DNA of 64,000 nucleotides from Lingula anatina (GCF_001039355.2 NW_019775678.1:153826-217825), one strand, 5' to 3'. Positions 47,580 through 59,994 are shown, numbered from the stretch's first letter. Made by a program: numbers and translations. The notes: generated from the letters alone by a model not told the origin.

Positions 47580-50401
47580 AAATTAGGTAATCATAAGGTC
47601 AAACTGTGCATCGTATTCCCTGTACATCGTTATATTGTGATGATCATTCTGCTGATCGATTTTTCATCTCAGTGTTTTGTAATGTGAACAAATGATCTTG
47701 GACGAAACCACGCGTGTTAAGTACATGTACATGTACGTTTATTGTGTTTCTTCATCCATCATCGGCTTTTGTGGCCTTTGAGAGCTATGTTAACTGTCTT
47801 GTCATGGTACAAGCCTTATAAATATAGTCTACATGCCATGTACACCACTTGTAAACGCAGTCAAGAGTACTAGAAAGCGTCTTGTAAACATATGCTAAAG
47901 GACATGTGCGTGTTTTGCAAATATATTTTAGAGGACATGCACACGTCTTGTAAACATAGACTTGAGCATTTTACTTGTAGTCTAGAGTACTTTAATTCTT
48001 GATTACACGGATGCATGGTACGTTTGGTGTCCGGAGACAATTTATCATTTTTTATGTGATCAATAACACGATACAAAAAAAGGTTTTAGAAGCTAACTTA
48101 GTCTCTGAGCATACGTATTCAGCAAGGGAATGAAATTACGGCAATGGTCAAGTGACATTTACGCGGCGATTAATTCGACGGTCTTGTCTACAAATCCTAT
48201 ATATCATGTTCTCTTTTGGAATGGGTCCTAATACAGGCACTATGTATCGATTTCAAGAAGGTTTTGTTTTAAATAGTTGATCAATTACATTATAGACGGC
48301 CACACAACTGTAAAATGCCGTGTCGACGGCTCAAAGGAATCACGAAACAAAGAGGAATTCAATTTGAGAGATATACAGAAGGAAATTTATTGTTTTTTTT
48401 TTTATTTTCGGAAATACACTGCAGAATATTTCAGGAAAGAAGTTCTGTAGTTTGGTTACATTTTGCACCCTCTGGCACAAGCATTTTACGTGAATGTCTG
48501 AGATGATGAACGGGATTCTACACACTTCGCCTCAAATACTTGATACAAATACATGTCTACTGGGTATGATGCATTCTTTACTTCAGTTCTCTATCCATCC
48601 TGTTTCCCCCGTGACAAAATACGTGAACTGATCCGGAGAGCATTCTACTAGTGCAGCAGCAGCATAGCATCCCAGTGAGAAAATGAGAAAGCATAAAAAC
48701 AGAATTTCCGGATAGAAAATAGTCATATTTTCGATGGCAAAAGTCCCATGAGCGTTTAAGTTCCCATTTCAGATGGTTTTTACGTTGAAGACTACTGCCT
48801 TGTTTTGGTAGACCGTGATAGAACAGCCAATGTCAATGCCTCTTTCACGGGAAAAAAGAACTATTTTTAAGCATCAAAATTGCGTCAAAATACACTCTAA
48901 GTCCACGGGAAAACCTCCCATTGACTGGAGGGCAACTGTTCCGTAGTGACGTCAATTGTGACGTAATATAACTCTCCCACCAACATGGAAGTACATGTCA
49001 AGCAAGAGAGAGCAACTAAAACAAGTCGTATCTCACATGTTCTAGTCATTTAGTAGCGTTGACGGTGGGCAGACTTTTTTCACACTAGTATAGAGAGCAT
49101 TGCGATAAATATGTGATCTCCAAAGGGGTACATGTAGGTCTGGTCCGTCATTAACTTGTAAGATACTCATTTTCTAAAAAAAATGTGTAACGAAATCACA
49201 CCTGGTAGAATTGGAATACATAAGGCAAAAACACGCACATGAGCATGACAATGTTGACAGTGTAAACTTTCGTCACTATGTGAATTATGGTACTGTTTCA
49301 TATTTGTTGAGGACAGAGAGAGAATTTTTTCATCCATGCCCCCCATCTGCTAACATTTAGCAACACTCTAAACAGGTCTTTGGTGTTCGCCGCACCTGCG
49401 TGTCAAATTAAGATTTTCTCAGGACAAACTGATTTTCTGTGCAACAGGATTCCGGGATTTATTGACAAACTTCGTCAACAGTAAAAGACGGGCAATTACT
49501 CGGAATACTGACATTTTCTGAACAAATTCTCTCTGTCCCATGAGGCGCGTGGCATCGTAAGGCAATGTAATTACACGTGCATTATCTCTGCTAAACACAC
49601 ATTTCTGTATGACGCAAACAAGATAAGAGCATAGGTCAATTCTGCAATCTACCAGTCATCTGTAGACAGGTTTTCTGCCTCTCAAACAGCCAGAATTCTG
49701 AACTTTTTTACTGTTAACTGAGAAACTGTAAATTGTGAACAAAATGACAATTTTATCATAGAAACACTGTTTTCATCTTCGACAAGACACATATGACACA
49801 TTGTCATGGTGTTGGGGACTGTAGTCGCAATAAGTTGACTGCAAGTGGCCACCTTAAATTCAAAAATGTGCAGTGTTCTTGAAAACCTAGTCGCTGAGAA
49901 GATACATAAACGCTTTTTATTGTTATATAATTGTATAGACACTGCATTCATGGCATAGCCAGGCAAGTTTTGATATGGACTAAGACATTATTTTGTACTG
50001 AAATTTATCCAATTGCAAGAGTTACAATAAAACGCTTGTATGTGCACTAGGGCGGCTTGGTACAGTGTACATTTGGACTAACCAGTGGATACAATAATGC
50101 AGTTGGCCAATAGGCAGTTATTTTATGGCTGAAATCTCTACATGACTGGCACCTGTGATGATTTGGCTTTCCTCCGAATTGACTGTGCTCACATACAAAG
50201 GGCGCATACTGTTGAATATAATTCTAATACATAAAAAGGAATGATCACATAGGCACAACTGTCTGAATGACTGCCATTGCTCCTGCATGTATCAAGTATA
50301 GGAATATGTAGAATAAGTTTTTATTTCAGTGTCAGTTGCGGTTTTTTATTTCAACATTAAAATTTTACAAAAATGTTATTCCGCACTCCTCCCGGTAGAG
50401 A
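47580..50401. other. Intergenic, no gene recognised
   Basis: Low-repeat sequence between the repeat-rich block and the 3' end of the GPCR. Only short open frames without recognisable domains are present on either strand. Around 47860-48000 there is a weak repetition of CTTGTAAACATA and GGACATG-type words. Confidence 0.5.
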
Positions 50402-51604
50402 CTATAAAATAGTGTTATCTGCCGAGTCCGTTCTTTGGTTGGACTCGTTTCTTAGAATCGAAGATCGCATACTTCTTAAACTGGAGGAGCGACGCTGTAG
50501 TCGCCTGTACGTAAACAATGCTCTAAGTTCTTTTCTGAAGCATGCCCCGGAGATGCTGTACAGGAAAAAATTGACACAGTAGTTGAAAAAGTAGATTGTC
50601 CGAGTGACGTGTAGAGCGCCCCGCGAGTACCGGAAGTCAACGTCGGTCTCGCGGCTGGGGAAGGTTCTGTACATGTGCAGACACCAGGTGACGAAATACG
50701 GCATGTTTAACATGACGAAACAGGTGGAGAGACCGAGAAGAATGATGGTCATTTCCATCCTGATTTTATTCTCTTGGACCTGCACCATGCCGAATACTCC
50801 GCGCCTGCGGTTCCGGCTGCGCGCGACCAACTTCCGGACCATTAGAACGTTCAACACGCTAATTATTACGAACGGCACGAGGGTGATGCTCATTCCGAAA
50901 ATCATGTCTATGACGTAGGAGAGGGTCTTGAATTCACTGTTGTGGGTGCAGACTTTCTCTTTCGTTATCTTGTTAACTTCGTACACTCCGCTCAAGACAG
51001 GCTTGTACAGAGACAGGATGAACGCAGCGATGACGTATATCGTGATGGTCTTTCGGGCGTAGCTGCGCGTGCACATGCGTAACCTAAGCAGCGGCCTGCA
51101 CACGCCTATGTAACGCTCAATTGTGAACGCTACGATCAGCCATACTGACATGAACCGCATGACGTAACTGAAGTAAAGAAACATGTGGCACACGCCATTT
51201 CGGGACAGGATGTGACCGGCTGCGTAACTTCCGGTGAGAAATGCCAGTCCACGGGTCAGCCAATCAAGAAGCACGTAGATGAGAAGTACCAGGATGTCCG
51301 AGAGAGAGAGGGCAGCAAGGTAGCAGCTAGCTGAGAGACTCCGCATGCTCTTGCTGACAAAGACATTGAAAGAGAGAATATTTCCGCACAATCCTATGCC
51401 TATGATGATAGGAGTGACGACAGCATAGAACTTCTGGCCCACTGTGAGTATAAGGGGGTCTGAGGTCCCCGGGGGAAATAAAATGATACTTTCATTTCCC
51501 TTCAGTGTCTGGTTGATGCCAGTAAAGTTTCCCAGAGATGTGTTGGACAAAGGATGGAATTCTTCTTTCCCGAGGCTCTCGAAAAACTGGTCGATGCTCC
51601 CCAT
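50402..51604 (-). CDS. Rhodopsin-class G protein-coupled receptor, FMRFamide-receptor-like
   Basis: A 400-aa seven-transmembrane receptor in one exon, probably sensing a neuropeptide at the cell surface. The N-terminus has four N-glycosylation sequons (Asn21, 26, 31, 37). TM1 has GN at 74-75; TM2 has LSLSD with Asp103; Cys139 before TM3 and Cys219 in loop 2 can form the usual disulfide; TM3 ends in ERY (163-165) rather than DRY, followed by CRPL; TM5 has Pro244; TM6 has NMPYF with Pro302; TM7 has NFFLY (345-349) then SISGACFRKEL. The NFFLYSxSGxxFRxEL pattern suits invertebrate FMRFamide-type receptors. TM4 lacks the usual Trp. The ATG is preceded by an in-frame TAA 36 bases upstream. A minus-strand acceptor at about 51693 suggests a spliced 5' UTR. 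The ligand cannot be read from sequence. Confidence 0.88.
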   Translation of the reverse strand: MGSIDQFFESLGKEEFHPLSNTSLGNFTGINQTLKGNESIILFPPGTSDPLILTVGQKFYAVVTPIIIGIGLCGNILSFNVFVSKSMRSLSASCYLAALSLSDILVLLIYVLLDWLTRGLAFLTGSYAAGHILSRNGVCHMFLYFSYVMRFMSVWLIVAFTIERYIGVCRPLLRLRMCTRSYARKTITIYVIAAFILSLYKPVLSGVYEVNKITKEKVCTHNSEFKTLSYVIDMIFGMSITLVPFVIISVLNVLMVRKLVARSRNRRRGVFGMVQVQENKIRMEMTIILLGLSTCFVMLNMPYFVTWCLHMYRTFPSRETDVDFRYSRGALHVTRTIYFFNYCVNFFLYSISGACFRKELRALFTYRRLQRRSSSLRSMRSSILRNESNQRTDSADNTIL

Positions 51605-51677
51605 TCGGGTTGTGTAATGCGTGAGTGAGATAAGATGTTAAAGTACGGTGCGCATCACTTCCTTAGCCACGGCGTCC

Positions 51678-52082
51678 CTTTGTGACCAAATCCTAGAAAT
51701 AAAAAAGTGAAAATTAAGCTTAAAGAAATTCTGTCCTTGTAGCATAGTGTTACAGAATAAATTTATTTTCAATTCGTGACACAATCACACCAATGATATG
51801 CATGTCTGTACAGTTAGGGGACCATTCACAGTGAACCATTCTCACTGAATGCAATCAGATGAACGGACATAGACCCCNTTTACTTTGTGACCAAATTCTA
51901 GAAATAAAAAAGTGAAAATTAAGCTTAAAGAAATTCTGTCCTTGTAGCATAGTGTTACAGAATAAATTTATTTTCAATTCGTGACACAATCACACCAATG
52001 ATATGCATGTCTGTACAGTTAGGGGACCATTCACAGTGAACCATTCTCACTGAATGCAATCAGATGAACTGACATGGACCCC
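51678..52082. repeat. Direct duplication around the N at 51878 (2 x 200 bp)
   Basis: Copy 1 is 51678-51877 and copy 2 is 51883-52082, offset 205, with three differences visible. Copy 1 ends at the first bases of a family B MITE, and copy 2 continues into that MITE. It lies just upstream of the GPCR start and overlaps its putative 5' UTR acceptor. Confidence 0.92.
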
Positions 52083-52285
52083 ATTGCCACACACACCATC
52101 GGTCTACGTAACTCTGCGGGGACTCTCGCTGTGTGCAATCAGCGACACTGAATGACACGCCTCCTCTTGTTTCTTACTTAACCATCAGCCTGTCGGTATT
52201 GTACTTAACGCCAGGAGGCGTGTTAATCTTATTGCATTCAGCGATAGTCCCCGTGAAGTAAGTGTGCAATGGCTATGGCGACCTC
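52065..52285. mobile_element. Fold-back MITE, family B
   Basis: Left arm contains TGCGGGGACTCTCGCTGTGT and AATGACACGCCTCCT; right arm contains AGGAGGCGTGTTAAT and AGCGATAGTCCCCGTGAAGT, which are inverted. Related to 441-702. Confidence 0.75.
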
Positions 52286-52474
52286 GCACATTCGAAATCG
52301 GTATCAGATAACATTGGCCGTTTTCTTAGTCTCTCTAAAACGAATGTCTGCCTAAATCCCTACCTCTTTCGAAAAAAAATTCTGCATCATTTACCCAATT
52401 GCGTTAATGAATAACTAACGCTGTAGTCTATTTCAATGCACTGGAGAGTTCGTTTAGGTAATTAATAGAATAAT

Positions 52475-52485
52475 GTGTGTGTGTG

Positions 52486-52524
<39 letters not shown>

Positions 52525-52552
52525 ACGTGTATGTGTGCGTGTGTGTGTGTGT
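52475..52552. repeat. (TG)n microsatellite
   Basis: TG runs are interrupted by TACA and CACG steps. Both strands are open for about 70 codons here, giving spurious Cys/Val or His/Thr peptides. Confidence 0.95.
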
Positions 52553-55450
52553 TATTTACCGCCGTATGTTCATTTTCGCCAGCGGAATCAGGTGCATCGG
52601 ACTGCATAACGTATAATAATACCCGTTCTCCACACTCCAAGGAAGATCATATAGCAGTTCATGTTGAACCGAGTAAAAGGTTAATATCTACTTAGTGGAT
52701 CTCACATATCAATTTTCATCAAGTTATCTTTATGTGCCTGAAAGAACGACAAGGAAACCTGACCGGGATCAGTTCAAGACATCGGTTATGCGGTAATGTC
52801 AAATGTCATTACACCACAGATAAAACGATGATATATGTACAGACGGTGAATAAAGCGAAGAAGAAAGCCACAGTTTATTTTGGACGGTTGGGGTCATACT
52901 GTTGCCCAGTAACCAGACACCGTCGCCAAGCAACCAGACCTGTCCTTGACGTATGTTTCGAAAAAATCCAAGTGATATTAAAGATTTACAGATGCATTTG
53001 AAGACAAGTTTTTTTCCCACAAAAGACAACCAAATGCCACCATATACTGCAGGTTCTAATGGTACGATATAGATAAACACTAAAGGGCATCGTTTCGCTT
53101 TGTAGGCAAAATGGTATTTGAACGGATATTTTCTGCTTACTTTCTGTGCTATACTGTACAGAACCTTAGTTGTTTTTGGCAACTCATTGAATAAGTATGG
53201 ATTTTGCGCACAGCCACGCCCAGATACCGGAGTGATGATTATGCGATGCGCGCGCAGCACTGGTCGTTTAACTGACCTTTACGAACTAGAGGGGCAGATA
53301 AGTGTGTAAATTAACGACCAGAAATTTGAAGAAGGTGTAGTTTTAAAGCTCTTTTATGGCTGATTCAGTGATCCATTCGGTTTATCCTTTGACGTGTCGA
53401 CTTTATTTAAGTCTAGTAGAAGTGGTTTATGCGCGTTACTTGGAATCCACGCTTGCGTTATGTGTACACTGCAGGTGTGGACGGCGCCCCCTGTGCAACG
53501 CTACATTTCTGATTAGATAAATACTTTTCTTTAAGGACAGCACTATCAAAATGGTGCCCAGATTTCAGTTCATTCCAACTGACATCTGTCTCCTACCTCC
53601 TGTAAATATGTTTTGGCTTTATCCAGGTGTTATACGATTTTAAAATTAACATGTATGTAATGGAAAGCTTCAATGGCTGTACACGCTCAAGTTGCTGGTA
53701 GATATTAATTATATGCACTCATACTACGACAAATTACCATCTCAATTTAAAAGTGATATTTGTTTAAAAAAGATTCCGTTCCGAGTACCCAAGGCGATAA
53801 CGTGATCCGACGGTTCCAGGATTCGAATTCTTAATATTTACTTACAGGTGGCAAAAAAAGCTCAAAGGAATAGCCAGTTCCACAGTTACTGATATATTCT
53901 TAATTTTTTGAAATGTGAAACAAAACACTCCTGTCTGTCGTTAATTAAAATCATGTGTATTGTTACATGTACCAGATATTTTATATCACATACCTAATGG
54001 ACTGACCCCTGTCTTATCAAATCAATTGACGTGGCTGCCAGAGCCATTGGAGTCAATAAATGAAATCAAACTTATGTAACTTTAAATCTAAATCACAAAG
54101 AGTCCTCAGACATGCTGAAACTGTCGGTCCTATCGGTCATGACCGCGAAAATTTGTTTGGACCAGTACAAAATTGGACTTGGTCGGTCCAAAGAACCGAC
54201 AAGAGTTTTATGAACCTCAATTTTGAATCTACAGTCAACATTCGACATACTTCACTAATAAAAATATATAAAACCCAAAGCGTTTTCCCTTCCATTTCAA
54301 ACCTATCACATTCACAAACAAAGTAAGCTACCTAATCATACTGGTAGTATCTGTCTCAAACGAATAGAGTGATTTTCGGTCCGACAAAAATCCATTCGGT
54401 CCGTCAAAATTTTCATTACTGCCTGTCCAAATGTCCGGCCATTCTGAAAAGTTTTCAGCATTTCGTTTAAAGAGCATTATAAACGTCAACGAAAACAGCA
54501 AATAAAGCAAAGCTTACCGTCGTGCGTCAATACATCGAAATGTGACACTCTTTCCATCACATTGTTTGACATTTGCTTTATAATAAAGCATTAACCTCCC
54601 CAAACCAGTGCCATGAAACATGAAAGGTAATAAACGGCATCCTCAATTTTGATAGTTACCATGGTGATAGGGATGTCTAATAGTTAAAAAAAAACGAGAA
54701 AGAAATCGCCATTCAACCTGAGACGACAGAAATGGAGCACCCTCGCGCACCTACCTTGTTCTATATGACTCAAACAATGGAACAAGTGCCCTTTCAACAA
54801 CAAGATTTCCTCGACTGTCAGAGCTTCCCTGCAGTCTTTTCTGCGCTTTGGTTTGATTTCATTAGTGAACGTAGAAACAAACCAAAGAACTCGTCGTTTA
54901 TGGCGGCAACAAATGGCCCGAGGACCGTTTTATTTGTTTATGTGAGCCAATGATATCGGGCTAACCGGTTCATCTGCATGAGATGAAGTTTCAAATCTCG
55001 CGAGATTATAGCTTGAGCGTCATTGATGAACTTTCTCCGGTCATTGCCCCCATGCCTCATGATCTGTTCCCTTCTGATTGTTTTTTTTTTTCTTTTTATT
55101 TTCCTGTTAGAACTACACCACTTTGATTGCTCGTCTGCTGCTGCTTTCAAGCTGTCCAGCACCATGCCACAAGCATTATTGTCAAATCTTCAACTTTTAT
55201 TTATTTATTTACTTATTTAATTTGATTTTGTGGAGAGCATATAATGCTTCCAGCGCCTTGCCTCCAATTCATTCTTTTGAATAAACGTTGTTTAAAAAAA
55301 AAATAAGTGAAGCGTTTACCTAATGTCGTGAGGCATTAGACGCAGTTGATATACCGTAAGAAAGATGAACACAGTGTATCTCGTAAATTAACTTAACACC
55401 GAGAATGTAGTTGTTTTAGAGACTGGGGTTGATGTTAATCGCTTGTGTTT
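52553..55450. other. Intergenic, no gene recognised
   Basis: No reliable coding sequence is seen. At 54110-54440 there are several GGTCCGAC / GTCGGTCC words in both directions, which may be a decayed fold-back element. The remainder looks unique and AT-rich. Confidence 0.45.
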
Positions 55451-55467
55451 GTAAAGGTCAGATCTGC

Positions 55468-57535
55468 TGGCCTCTGAAGACGACAGTATTTATAAACTAG
55501 CCCTGGAGCGCTTTACCTATATGCTGGCCTCTGAAAACGACAGTATCTATATATAAACTAGCCCTGGAGCGCTTTACCTATATGCTGGCCTCTGAAAACG
55601 ACAGTATCTATATATAAACTAGCTCTGGAGCGCTTTATCTATATGCTGGCCTCTGAAAACGACAGTATATATAAACTATCCTTGGAGGGCTAAATGCTGG
55701 CCTCTGAAAACGACAGTATATATATATAAACTAGCCCTGGAGCGCTAAATGCTGGCCTTTGAAAAAGACAGTATCTATATTCAGACTTGACATTTAATAT
55801 GGAATATTTTTTTCCAAATCATTTTTCATCAGTTTTTTCCTATTTTGCTGACTGATAAATGAAAATAAGGCTTAAAATTGGGTTTTAATAACTTTTAATT
55901 ATCCTTTTGATGTCATTGTGTCTTCAGCTAATTAATGGAATTCGCCAGAGAAGCAAACAAAAACACATTGCCTATTTTATGTCATACGACAACAATTAAA
56001 AGATATATTTTGGATCTCCATATTTCCAAATTTTTTTCTGTAAAAGAGTTACACGCCTCACAAAGAACCCCCATGTCAGTGTCTAGTCACAGTAATGGTC
56101 GCTGTTACGCTTGACCTCTTCTGTCTGCTACCAGCGCTCTCAAGGGGCAAGGCATTCCTTGGGTTAGGTTTTTAGAGTTAAATCTGGAATAACATTCCAG
56201 GCATCGGTCAAAATCTGTCCAGTTTGGTCCAGTTTTGTTGTAGGACATGTAGGCCATTGATTCGGCGAGTAATGGCCTACCCACATATTGTCTATGTGGT
56301 TCAAATGTGGCGATTTTGATTACCAAGGTAGCTGCTCATTCCCTTGGTTCTGTCAGTAATCTGCTTTTAAAAGTGCTCTGTGTGTACCGGCAATTTCACC
56401 GTGCAACCTAAAATTGTTCCTAAGGTGCCCCTGTCAAATGATTGTCAAGTGGTTCCCAGATTATTCCTTTATTTGATCTGGTTCAGGTTTTCGTGGATGA
56501 CCATCATTGGTGTTTTGGCACCAATGTGGTATCCGCTCCAATTACCGACGCTGTTAATGAACTTAGTCACTTTAAACGCGGCACACGCTTAGTTGTTGCC
56601 CTCTTCTGGATGTCTGTAAATTCTGTTTTGACAAGTTGAGCGTTATAGGTGAAAACTGACCTCAATAAAGAAAGCCACGAGTTTTCAGTGTTCAACTCAG
56701 AAACAGTCAAGGTCCCCAATTCATTAGAGAAACATACAGCGATGTTTTGCTGTTTACAGTGGGTTCCCCCGAGGTCGTCTGGTATTCTAACCAGCTAAAA
56801 CCAGTTTGGTATTCGCTAAGGGCCTTGAAAAATGCGTTTTGGTGGTGGCAATTTACCCCTCATTCTGAACGGACTGGGTGGTTTTTGTTTAGTTGCAACA
56901 ACATATCCCGACAGACAGTACGTCCTGTACCCTGGTGGTAAGATTTCAATACATTGGGTGTGGTCTCTGTGTAGGTGCATCAGTCTGGACATTACTCTAT
57001 AAAACTGTGCGGACCGTTTCGTTTGGCGCAATTATCTGTCTGGCAATGCCTGGCTTTTTCGAGCCATTCTGCCACAGATTAACATATTTGCGGAGCAGTG
57101 CATAGCTCATTTTACACCTTGCAAAACTGACCACTTGCATGCCAAATTTCAAATTCTTCTATGCAGTAGTTACCGACATATGGATACTTTTTTGGAAGAA
57201 CCATGCTTTGCCAAAGCCAAGCTTTGACCTGCCCAAAGGAGCACTAGCCAATTAAATCACTGCATATTACATAATGCAGCAGCGCAACAAACCTGGAATT
57301 CAGTGAATTGGAAGCGACACACCTGACTACACACTTCTCCATTCACATATCTTATATGAGATCTGAGTTTTTTGAAAAAAGGATGCATTTTTACCTAGGC
57401 ATACTTCGAAACTGAAATATTCCATATTAAATGTCAAGTCTGTATATACTAGCCCTGGAGCGCTTTACCTATATGCTGGCCTCTGAAGACGACAGTATCT
57501 ATAAATTGGCCCTGGAGCGTTTTACATATATGCTT
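55468..57535. repeat. Minisatellite, 60-65-bp unit, split by a transposon
   Basis: Units contain GCTGGCCTCTGAAAACGACA, GTATCTATATATAAACTAGC and CCTGGAGCGCTTTACCTATA. About five units lie at 55468-55780 and about two more at 57443-57535. The 1.66-kb element at 55781-57442 lies between them, so it was inserted inside the array. Confidence 0.9.
55781..57442. mobile_element. 1.66-kb element with 28-bp terminal inverted repeats
   Basis: The left end CAGACTTGACATTTAATATG (55782 on) is the exact inverse of the right end CATATTAAATGTCAAGTCTG (up to 57442), with further pairing inwards to about 28 bases. TATAT flanks both sides and may be the target duplication. Internal open frames are all under 75 codons and show no transposase signature, so it is probably a non-autonomous or decayed DNA transposon. 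Confidence 0.8.
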
Positions 57536-57600
57536 GTCAATTTAAGTACTCTGATTTGTGACCAGAAAGTGAATTCCATGGGGCGTACGTCCTGCGTCCC

Positions 57601-57618
57601 CCCCCCCCCGCCCCCCAG
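57601..57618. repeat. Poly-C tract
   Basis: A C run broken by one G. It has no evident role. Confidence 0.8.
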
Positions 57619-58157
57619 TTTCCAAAAGGCGTAGTTTCATTGCTTATTGCGCTGATAAAACATCAGAATTTGAATGCAATGTCAACATGAACGGCAAACT
57701 GCAGTGTTGTATTGGTTACCAGGTATATGTTGAAGACCTCTTTTTACAAGGTCAATGAAAAATAAAATTAAAAAAAAAAAAACCCTGGTTGACAAGTCAT
57801 TGATTTTTGTTATCAAATGTTCTTTGCCAGCAGAATTCCTTCTGCACAGTCAGTCCAACATTATACTGACACAATACAATATAGAAAACAATATATAGGT
57901 ATTACCACTAAAAATTAACAAAGATCCACAGGAAATGACATTTGTTATTTGCTCGCAAACAAACCCACACAACTGGGAACAAATGACAGCGGTTCACACG
58001 CGGTTTTCTACATTCATCAGCTTTCAGAGCTTCATAAGATAAAAAAAACGCTCCAAGAAAGATTCTTCCCTGGCATAATCAGAGTATTTATGGAAACGCA
58101 AGAGAAGAAAAAAACAGGTGGTTGTCCCATGACTCTGTCACCACGCAACCGCCAAGG

Positions 58158-58364
58158 GGCCATTCAGAATAAAAGATCCTAGTATCAACTGATCCAAGTC
58201 CCAAATATGGCGGAGCCTACATGAAAGGAAGACCGCTTGGGGAGGCGTGTGAGAGGCGGAGAAACCATTACAGGATTAAGCGGTTTTCCTTTCATGTAGG
58301 GTCCGCCATATTTGAGACTTGGACCAGTTAGTCGTCGGATCTTTTATTCTGAATGGCCCCCAAG
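58158..58364. mobile_element. MITE, family D, best copy
   Basis: Ends GGGGCCATTCAGAATAAAAG and CTTTTATTCTGAATGGCCCC are near-perfect inverted repeats. Second-order arms CCAAATATGGCGGAGCCTAC/GGGTCCGCCATATTTGAGAC and CATGAAAGGAAGACCGCTTG/GCGGTTTTCCTTTCATGTAG make nearly the whole element a hairpin. Confidence 0.85.
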
Positions 58365-59002
58365 ACATAAGGGTACAGGCTGGGCCATCTGGCTGTCACC
58401 TGTCTCCAAATAACTGTCGTGGTTGTAATAGGCGTAGTCACGGATTCCTTTAATAGCAAATTAACGGCGTGATGCGGCCGTAAAATGCGTATAAATTTAG
58501 TTGTGCAATGCAGCTCTTCTTATATATTTTTGTTACCGAACTCAAAAGGTTAAAAGGAATTCGATAGGCTACTACATTAGCTTACTCAGTCCATGTTTCA
58601 ATTAATGTATTTCATATTTACAACTTCTGAACAATAAACGAGTGCATGGATTGCATGTTTAGCGGGATCCGTTCCCAGTAGTCAGTTCACACAGACGACT
58701 TACAACTGCTCCATGCAATCTAGAAGCTACGAGGCACAGAGCGACTTGAAATTCCCGGCACATCGATGCACGGCCGTGGATATGTACACGTCTTGTGTAC
58801 AGCGAACCTCAGCGGGTTTTTACTATGAACATACATAATTTTTTAACGAGATATGTGCACTTCATTCAGGAAAATGGATAAATTCTCACGTAATTCAGTA
58901 GACAGGTATTTGCAAACATCATCATGCGAAAAATGACTTTGTATTAACCAACCCGTCAGGGCTGCAAAATGGAGTTACTTTAATTCACTTCTCACTAACC
59001 CA

Positions 59003-59165
59003 AGGGCGGAGGAAGGCCGCCTTCTGGATCTTCCGGAAATAGGTCAGAATTTTTCAAGTTCACATTGACGGACATCTAATTTTCCTGTCGAAAGACGGTT
59101 AAAAAAATTCAAGATTTTGAAGACGATCTGCTTACTTTGTCTGTGACGGTCTTCCGTGACTTTGT
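59003..59165. mobile_element. MITE, family E
   Basis: Starts AGGGCGGAGGAAGGCCGCCT and includes TCACATTGACGGACATCTAA and CGAAAGACGGTTAAAAAAAT. It is more diverged than the copies near 35.8 and 38 kb. Confidence 0.65.
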
Positions 59166-59691
59166 TACTACATGTAACTTCGTTGTCATGACACTGTGGT
59201 CGCCTCCAGTGTTTTAGATCATATCAAAAGCTGACGGTCTTTCAAATTAGCTATCATCAGTTGACAAGCTTATTAATTGCTTCTGCAAATAAAATGCCTG
59301 GTAGTTGACCAGAGGGTACGCAAGAGATCGTAAATAATTAAACTTATTAATTACGCACCTCTGCACTCCCCAGCAAAGTAATATTAAAAAGTGACAACAG
59401 ACTCCTCATTATTATGGTGAATTAAAGGAGATGTGTGAATGAGTCCCTTTATATATATATAAGGGGTAAGCCATGGCCCTATTGGCTGCTGCCTTATACA
59501 AAAACTACTTTTAATCATATTATTATATCTAAATATTTTAAACCGGTAGACCCACAACTAAAAATCCTTCATAAATCTTAGACGAAACCTAACAATGGAC
59601 AGATCGGATCAGCACTGTGTAGGTATCGACCTACCGGTAATGGAATTTTGTTGTGTCTACCTACTGGTCATTGTAGATACCCGCAAGAAAA

Positions 59692-59990
59692 CGCAGTAGA
59701 TACTCCAGCGCAGTAGACTACTGCAATCATACTGCAAACCGCAGTAAACTACTGCAATCATACTGCAAACATGCTTCAAATCTGCTTCGATTTGGGAGCT
59801 GATTAGCATATTTGAAACATGCTTCTATCATGCTGCTAATCTACTGCATTAATGCTCCTCTCTGTACAAACCTATGTACTTTTTGGAGTAGAATTGCAGT
59901 AGGCTATACTGCATTTCTACTGCAAATATGCTCCACACCACTACTGCGTTAATGCTTTTTTGCTACTTCGATACTACTGCATTTTCGTGC
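59692..59990. mobile_element. Dispersed repeat, family F, with internal 31-base duplication
   Basis: Nearly the same as 45546-45815, but the segment GCAGTAGACTACTGCAATCA with its ACTGCAAAC end is present twice in tandem near the left side. It ends TACTACTGCATTTTCGTGC. Confidence 0.7.
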
Positions 59991-59994
59991 GGGT

